16,309 nucleotides of DNA from an uncultured Clostridia bacterium. GTDB taxonomy: Bacteria; Bacillota; Clostridia; Oscillospirales; CAG-272. Below are positions 13,541 to 16,309 of the stretch, one piece after another; within the stretch, counting starts at the first letter, position 1, and each line of letters opens with the position of its first letter. Location of the stretch: assembly GCA_946641795.1 (NCBI GenBank), contig CAMPBZ010000010.1, positions 1 to 16,309 on the forward strand, given 5' to 3'. The translations under genes and the position numbers were made by a program. The notes beneath the pieces are model-generated. The model was not told where the DNA came from and did no database searches. It saw only the letters and a list, made by a program, of their open reading frames with translations.

Positions 13541-14626
13541 ATGAACACCTTTGGAACGGTGGTAAAACTCACGCTGTTCGGCGAAAGCCACGGGGAAGAG
13601 ATCGGCGCGGTGCTGGAAGGGCTTGCGCCGGGGCTTTTGGTGGATGAGGACTTTATTTGCCATCAGCTTTCTTTGCGCCGCCCGCACGGAGCCATCTCCA
13701 CGCCGCGCGCGGAGACAGACGAGTTCCGCATTGTCAGCGGCGTGTATCAGGGAAAGACCACCGGCGCGCCGATCTGCATTCTCATTCCCAATCAGGATGT
13801 TCGCAGTGTGGATTATCCCGCGGGTATGGTGCGCCCCGGACATGCCGATTATACCGCCGAGTGCAAGTATCACGGGTTTCAGGACCCGCGCGGCGGCGGA
13901 CATTTTTCGGGTCGGCTGACGGCTCCGCTGGTTGCGGCGGGCGCCATTGCCATTTCCGCCTTGCAGGAAAATGATATTTACATCGGCACGCATATCCGCG
14001 AGCTGGCTGGTCTGGAAGATCGCCCGTTTGCCGATCTGGTAGCCGATGCCGATCTGCTCGGCGATATGGCTTTTCCGGTGCTGGACGAGCGGGTTGCCGA
14101 GCGGATGAAAGAGGAAATTCTTGCCGCGGCCGAGGAAGGCGACAGCGTGGGCGGCACCCTGGAAACGGTGGTCACCGGCGTTCCCGCGGGGGTTGGCGAG
14201 CCGTGGTTTGACAGCGTGGAAAGCGTGCTTTCCCGGGCGCTGTTCGGGGTTCCGGCCGTGAAAGGAATTGAATTTGGCGACGGGTTTGGCTTTGCCCGTA
14301 TGCGGGGGAGCGAGGCCAACGATCCGTTGCACATCGAAAACGGAAAGGTCAAACATCTTTCCAATCATTCCGGCGGCATCAACGGCGGCATTACCAACGG
14401 AATGCCCATTCTCTTCCGCAGCGTGGTGCGCCCAACGCCCACCATTGCATTGCCGCAGGCAAGCATCAACCTGAAAACGCTGGAAAACGAAGTGCAAAAG
14501 GGAACCGGCAGGCACGATCCCGCCATCGTTCACCGCGCCCGCGTGGTGGTGGACAGCGTTACGGCACTGGTGCTGTGCGATCTGCTTACCCGCCGCTACG
14601 GAACCGACTTTTTGGCGCAGATTTAA
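13541..14626 (+). CDS. aroC: Chorismate synthase
   Basis: AroC converts 5-enolpyruvylshikimate 3-phosphate to chorismate using reduced FMN, the last common step of aromatic synthesis. The 361 residues have the usual motifs: FGESHGEEIGAVLEG near the start, with His17; MVRPGHAD, with His101; GGGHFSGRLTAPLVAAGA at 118-135; and NHSGGINGGITNGMPI. The segment SGRLTAPL stands in place of the more common SSARET; my recollection is that clostridial enzymes share this form. AAAGGCAGG lies upstream of ATG 13541. It is probably co-transcribed with the aminotransferase and ends in a strong terminator. Confidence 0.96.
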   Translation: MNTFGTVVKLTLFGESHGEEIGAVLEGLAPGLLVDEDFICHQLSLRRPHGAISTPRAETDEFRIVSGVYQGKTTGAPICILIPNQDVRSVDYPAGMVRPGHADYTAECKYHGFQDPRGGGHFSGRLTAPLVAAGAIAISALQENDIYIGTHIRELAGLEDRPFADLVADADLLGDMAFPVLDERVAERMKEEILAAAEEGDSVGGTLETVVTGVPAGVGEPWFDSVESVLSRALFGVPAVKGIEFGDGFGFARMRGSEANDPLHIENGKVKHLSNHSGGINGGITNGMPILFRSVVRPTPTIALPQASINLKTLENEVQKGTGRHDPAIVHRARVVVDSVTALVLCDLLTRRYGTDFLAQI

Positions 14627-14640
14627 AATTTTAAAACAAC

Positions 14641-14680
14641 AAAAATCCGGCAACGGGAATTTCCCGTTGCCGGATTTTTT
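14641..14680. terminator. Strong bidirectional terminator after aroC
   Basis: A 19-bp perfect inverted repeat (AAAAATCCGGCAACGGGAA and its complement, one base apart) carries T-runs on both strands. It serves aroC and the convergent lipoprotein gene (ends 14697). Confidence 0.95.
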
Positions 14681-14696
14681 CTATATATTTTTCGGA

Positions 14697-15455
14697 TTAT
14701 TCGTTAATGTCTTCATTCGAGAGGTCTTCTTCATTCTCTTCGAAATCGGGTTCTTCATCTCCGGCTGCGTCGGACGTCGCATTATACCAATCGGTAATAT
14801 CGGGCAGCGTAACGACAGCGTTGCCATAGGCAAAGGTCAGCGTGGTGGTGCGCTGTCCTGCCGTTGGATCGTTGATGATATAGGAAGCGGCTAATACCAG
14901 GCCGTTCTTTGCTTCGGCCGTAATTTTTACGTTTCCGCTTTCCGACGTAATTTCAAAGGTCAGGGTAGAGGAACTCTCGCCGTTCTTTTCCTCGGTTCTC
15001 ATCTTGCCGGTAAAGGTTGCCTGATCTGCGGGGATCTCTTCTTTCAGCATCCTGACGTTGTACAGGAAGTAGCAGTAGTTATTATTGTAGAATTCTTCGC
15101 CAACCATATAGTATTGCGTATCCCCGTCAACGGCGGAAATAAACTCGTTGTCCTGTTTGAAGGCATAAACCTTCGTATCGGTGCTTTTATGGTCTACACA
15201 GTTTTTGTCGCCTACGATTGACTCAACGTACTGAACCGCTCCGTTGCCTTCAACCGTTACAACAACGTTTGCGTTTTTCAGTGTTTCTTCCATAAAGCTG
15301 TCCAAAAGGGTAAAGCAATCGTCCTTCGTGTCGGCGGTTACTTCGGTCCATCCTTCGCTTTCAATGCCATTGGGGTTAATTTGGATCAGTCCGCAGGAAG
15401 CAAGCGTTGCAACACACAAGAGCAAGCTGATGATCAAAAGTGCTGTTTTTTTCAT
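14697..15455 (-). CDS. Uncharacterised lipoprotein
   Basis: The 252-residue exported protein has a lipoprotein signal peptide: MKK, a hydrophobic core, and the lipobox LASC with Cys21 as the lipidated residue. The mature part is rich in Thr, Asp, Glu and Asn and has alternating hydrophobic patterns typical of beta-strands (for example STLTFEITSESGNVKITAEA and TTTLTFAYGNAVV). It ends in a very acidic tail (DEEPDFEENEEDLSNED). ATG 15455 follows AAGGAGA and a clear promoter. I recognise no family; clostridial genomes carry many such fast-evolving lipoproteins. Base composition appears somewhat more AT-rich than in the flanking genes. Its position, divergent from the mraZ division cluster, does not by itself assign a role. 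Confidence 0.8.
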   Translation of the reverse strand: MKKTALLIISLLLCVATLASCGLIQINPNGIESEGWTEVTADTKDDCFTLLDSFMEETLKNANVVVTVEGNGAVQYVESIVGDKNCVDHKSTDTKVYAFKQDNEFISAVDGDTQYYMVGEEFYNNNYCYFLYNVRMLKEEIPADQATFTGKMRTEEKNGESSSTLTFEITSESGNVKITAEAKNGLVLAASYIINDPTAGQRTTTLTFAYGNAVVTLPDITDWYNATSDAAGDEEPDFEENEEDLSNEDINE

Positions 15456-15493
15456 ATTGAAAATCTCCTTTTCTTTTTTTTTGATCGTCTTTC

Positions 15494-15522
15494 ATTCTAT
15501 CACGTTTTCCGCATTTTGTCAA
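15494..15522 (-). promoter_or_regulatory. Sigma-A promoter of the lipoprotein gene
   Basis: On the minus strand TTGACA (15522-15517), 17 bases, TAGAAT (15499-15494). The leader to ATG 15455 is about 32 bases. Confidence 0.88.
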
Positions 15523-15571
15523 CCGATTTCCCCTTCGCCAAAAAAATATTGAAAAATTTTTGAAAAACCCC

Positions 15572-15600
15572 TTGCAATTTCGCTTGCAATGGTTTATAAT
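15572..15600 (+). promoter_or_regulatory. Sigma-A promoter of mraZ
   Basis: TTGCAA (15572-15577), 17 bases, TATAAT (15595-15600), preceded by A/T tracts (15541-15567) that could act as an UP element. The predicted transcript start, near 15607, is beside the decamer repeats. Confidence 0.85.
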
Positions 15601-15610
15601 ATAGCCGTGG

Positions 15611-15640
15611 TGGAGCAAAAAGGTGCAAAAAGGGGCAAAT
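15611..15640 (+). promoter_or_regulatory. Three 10-bp direct repeats, candidate MraZ operator
   Basis: The decamers TGGAGCAAAA, AGGTGCAAAA and AGGGGCAAAT follow each other exactly, giving a G-rich core plus A-tract at a 10-bp period. MraZ proteins are known to bind G-rich direct repeats at about one helical turn upstream of their own gene. Placement just downstream of the predicted transcript start would block initiation. Confidence 0.6.
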
Positions 15641-15694
15641 TCCCATTCTTTTCCATCTGTTGCCCAAAAAACGAAAGAAGGGAGGACGGATCCC

Positions 15695-16117
15695 GTGCTT
15701 GGTGGAACTTTTCAACACAATGTAGACGCGAAAAACCGCTTTTTCGTACCCGCAAAAATGCGCGACGATCTCGGCCAGACCTTTATCGTTGCCAAATCCT
15801 TCCGCGATCCCTGCCTGAAAGTGTATTCGGTTCAGGGGTGGGACGCGTACCTGGAATTGATCCGCCACCAAAACCGCAATCTTGCGGAACGCGCAATGCG
15901 TTTTCTCAACGAGAGTATGACGCAGGCGGAACCCGACGCGCAGGGAAGAATTGTTCTTCCGCAGGCGCTTGTCGATTATGCCGGCATCAAAAAAAGCGCG
16001 CTCATCATCGGGTGCGGCGACTATGCGGAAATCTGGAACGAGGAGACCTACCGCAAGCAGGCCGAATCGGTTGACCTTGCCGCAATGATCGCCGAACTGG
16101 AAGCGCTCGGGCTCTGA
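15695..16117 (+). CDS. mraZ: Transcriptional regulator MraZ
   Basis: MraZ is an AbrB-fold DNA-binding protein that controls the division and cell-wall cluster, usually repressing its own operon. The 140-residue product has two related swapped-hairpin modules, each with the DxxxR...P signature: DAKNRFFVPAKMRDDLG (about 11-27) and DAQGRIVLPQAL. GTG 15695 was chosen because GGGAGGA is 8 bases upstream and because the family begins at the F/L-G-G/E-x-x-H segment. An ATG at 15623 in frame would add 24 residues of unrelated sequence and would lie inside the decamer repeats. rsmH follows after 46 bases, the standard order of the cluster. Confidence 0.96.
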   Translation: MLGGTFQHNVDAKNRFFVPAKMRDDLGQTFIVAKSFRDPCLKVYSVQGWDAYLELIRHQNRNLAERAMRFLNESMTQAEPDAQGRIVLPQALVDYAGIKKSALIIGCGDYAEIWNEETYRKQAESVDLAAMIAELEALGL

Positions 16118-16163
16118 TCGCCCGCAGGATATTTGAATAATCAGGAAAGGGAAGGGACAGAAT

Positions 16164-16309
16164 ATGGAAGAGAAGATCTCTTTTTCGCATCGTCCCGTCC
16201 TGCTCCGCGAATGTTTGGAAGGGCTTGCCGTCCGCCCCGACGGAATTTATGTGGACGGCACCGCAGGAGGCGCGGGACACAGTTTTGAAATCGCCTCACT
16301 ATTATCGGA
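16164..16309 (+). CDS. rsmH: 16S rRNA (cytosine-1402 N4)-methyltransferase, 5' part
   Basis: RsmH (MraW) methylates N4 of C1402 in the decoding centre of 16S rRNA. Only the first 48 codons are in the window. They show FSHRPVLLRE (7-16) and the SAM-binding motif VDGTAGGAGHS, the family hallmarks. The position right after mraZ confirms the call. AAGGGAAGGGA precedes ATG 16164. The gene continues beyond the window edge; an apparent end here is not a truncation. Confidence 0.95.
   Translation, partial: MEEKISFSHRPVLLRECLEGLAVRPDGIYVDGTAGGAGHSFEIASLLS

Noticed and set aside
13487..14653. Long minus-strand frame opposite aroC
   Set aside because: Antisense shadow of a highly conserved enzyme gene; its end runs into the aroC terminator.
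15623..15694. Upstream ATG start for mraZ
   Set aside because: The extra 24 residues do not match the family, and the ATG lies in the decamer repeats without a ribosome binding site.

Overview
The window reads as chromosome of a spore-forming, Gram-positive clostridium with fairly high GC. Three things point there. The endospore genes for both subunits of dipicolinate synthase (dpaA, dpaB) and a SpoVB-type flippase are present. The start of the division/cell-wall cluster (mraZ-rsmH) follows the usual order. AGGAGG-like ribosome binding sites and near-consensus sigma-A promoters recur throughout. A clostridial class such as the Oscillospirales fits, but the genus cannot be read from this sequence. 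I see no mobile element, CRISPR array, tRNA or rRNA. Genes are densely packed, in alternating blocks on the two strands that are separated by strong hairpin terminators.

Layout. (1) 1-2793, plus strand: the 3' two thirds of a ComEC/Rec2-like DNA-uptake channel whose terminal metallo-beta-lactamase-like domain looks degenerate, then dpaA-dpaB. (2) 2726-4351, minus strand: spoVB-like flippase, whose 3' end overlaps dpaB by 68 bp. (3) 4581-4760, plus: a rubredoxin behind a textbook promoter, ending in a perfect bidirectional terminator. (4) 8190-4815, minus: a compact operon trmB - truB - TPR protein - DUF4037 nucleotidyltransferase-like protein, with overlaps of 11 and 14 bp and one gap of 11 bp. 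(5) 8379-9299, plus: metA, divergent from trmB, with the glutamate that predicts acetyl-CoA use. (6) 9403-10698, plus: a secreted cadherin/Ig-like protein with three SLH repeats, convergent with a tiny two-helix membrane protein (10990-10733). (7) 11359-12159, plus: a small uncharacterised protein, then nrdR. (8) 12315-14626, plus: a class I/II aminotransferase and chorismate synthase (aroC), probably co-transcribed. (9) 15455-14697, minus: an uncharacterised lipoprotein. (10) 15695-end, plus: mraZ and the start of rsmH.

Functional threads. DpaAB makes the spore-core chelator dipicolinate and the flippase probably serves spore peptidoglycan; they lie tail to tail. TrmB and TruB modify tRNA, and the TPR/DUF4037 pair is translationally linked to them but has no assigned role. 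AroC and the aminotransferase fit aromatic amino-acid synthesis. mraZ has a ladder of three 10-bp repeats at its predicted transcription start, the layout expected of a MraZ autoregulatory operator.

The least explained items are the TPR-DUF4037 module, the degenerate ComEC domain, the lipoprotein upstream of mraZ and the 85- and 95-residue small proteins. I found no clear evidence of an entirely new multi-gene system; the TPR-DUF4037 pair is the closest candidate.
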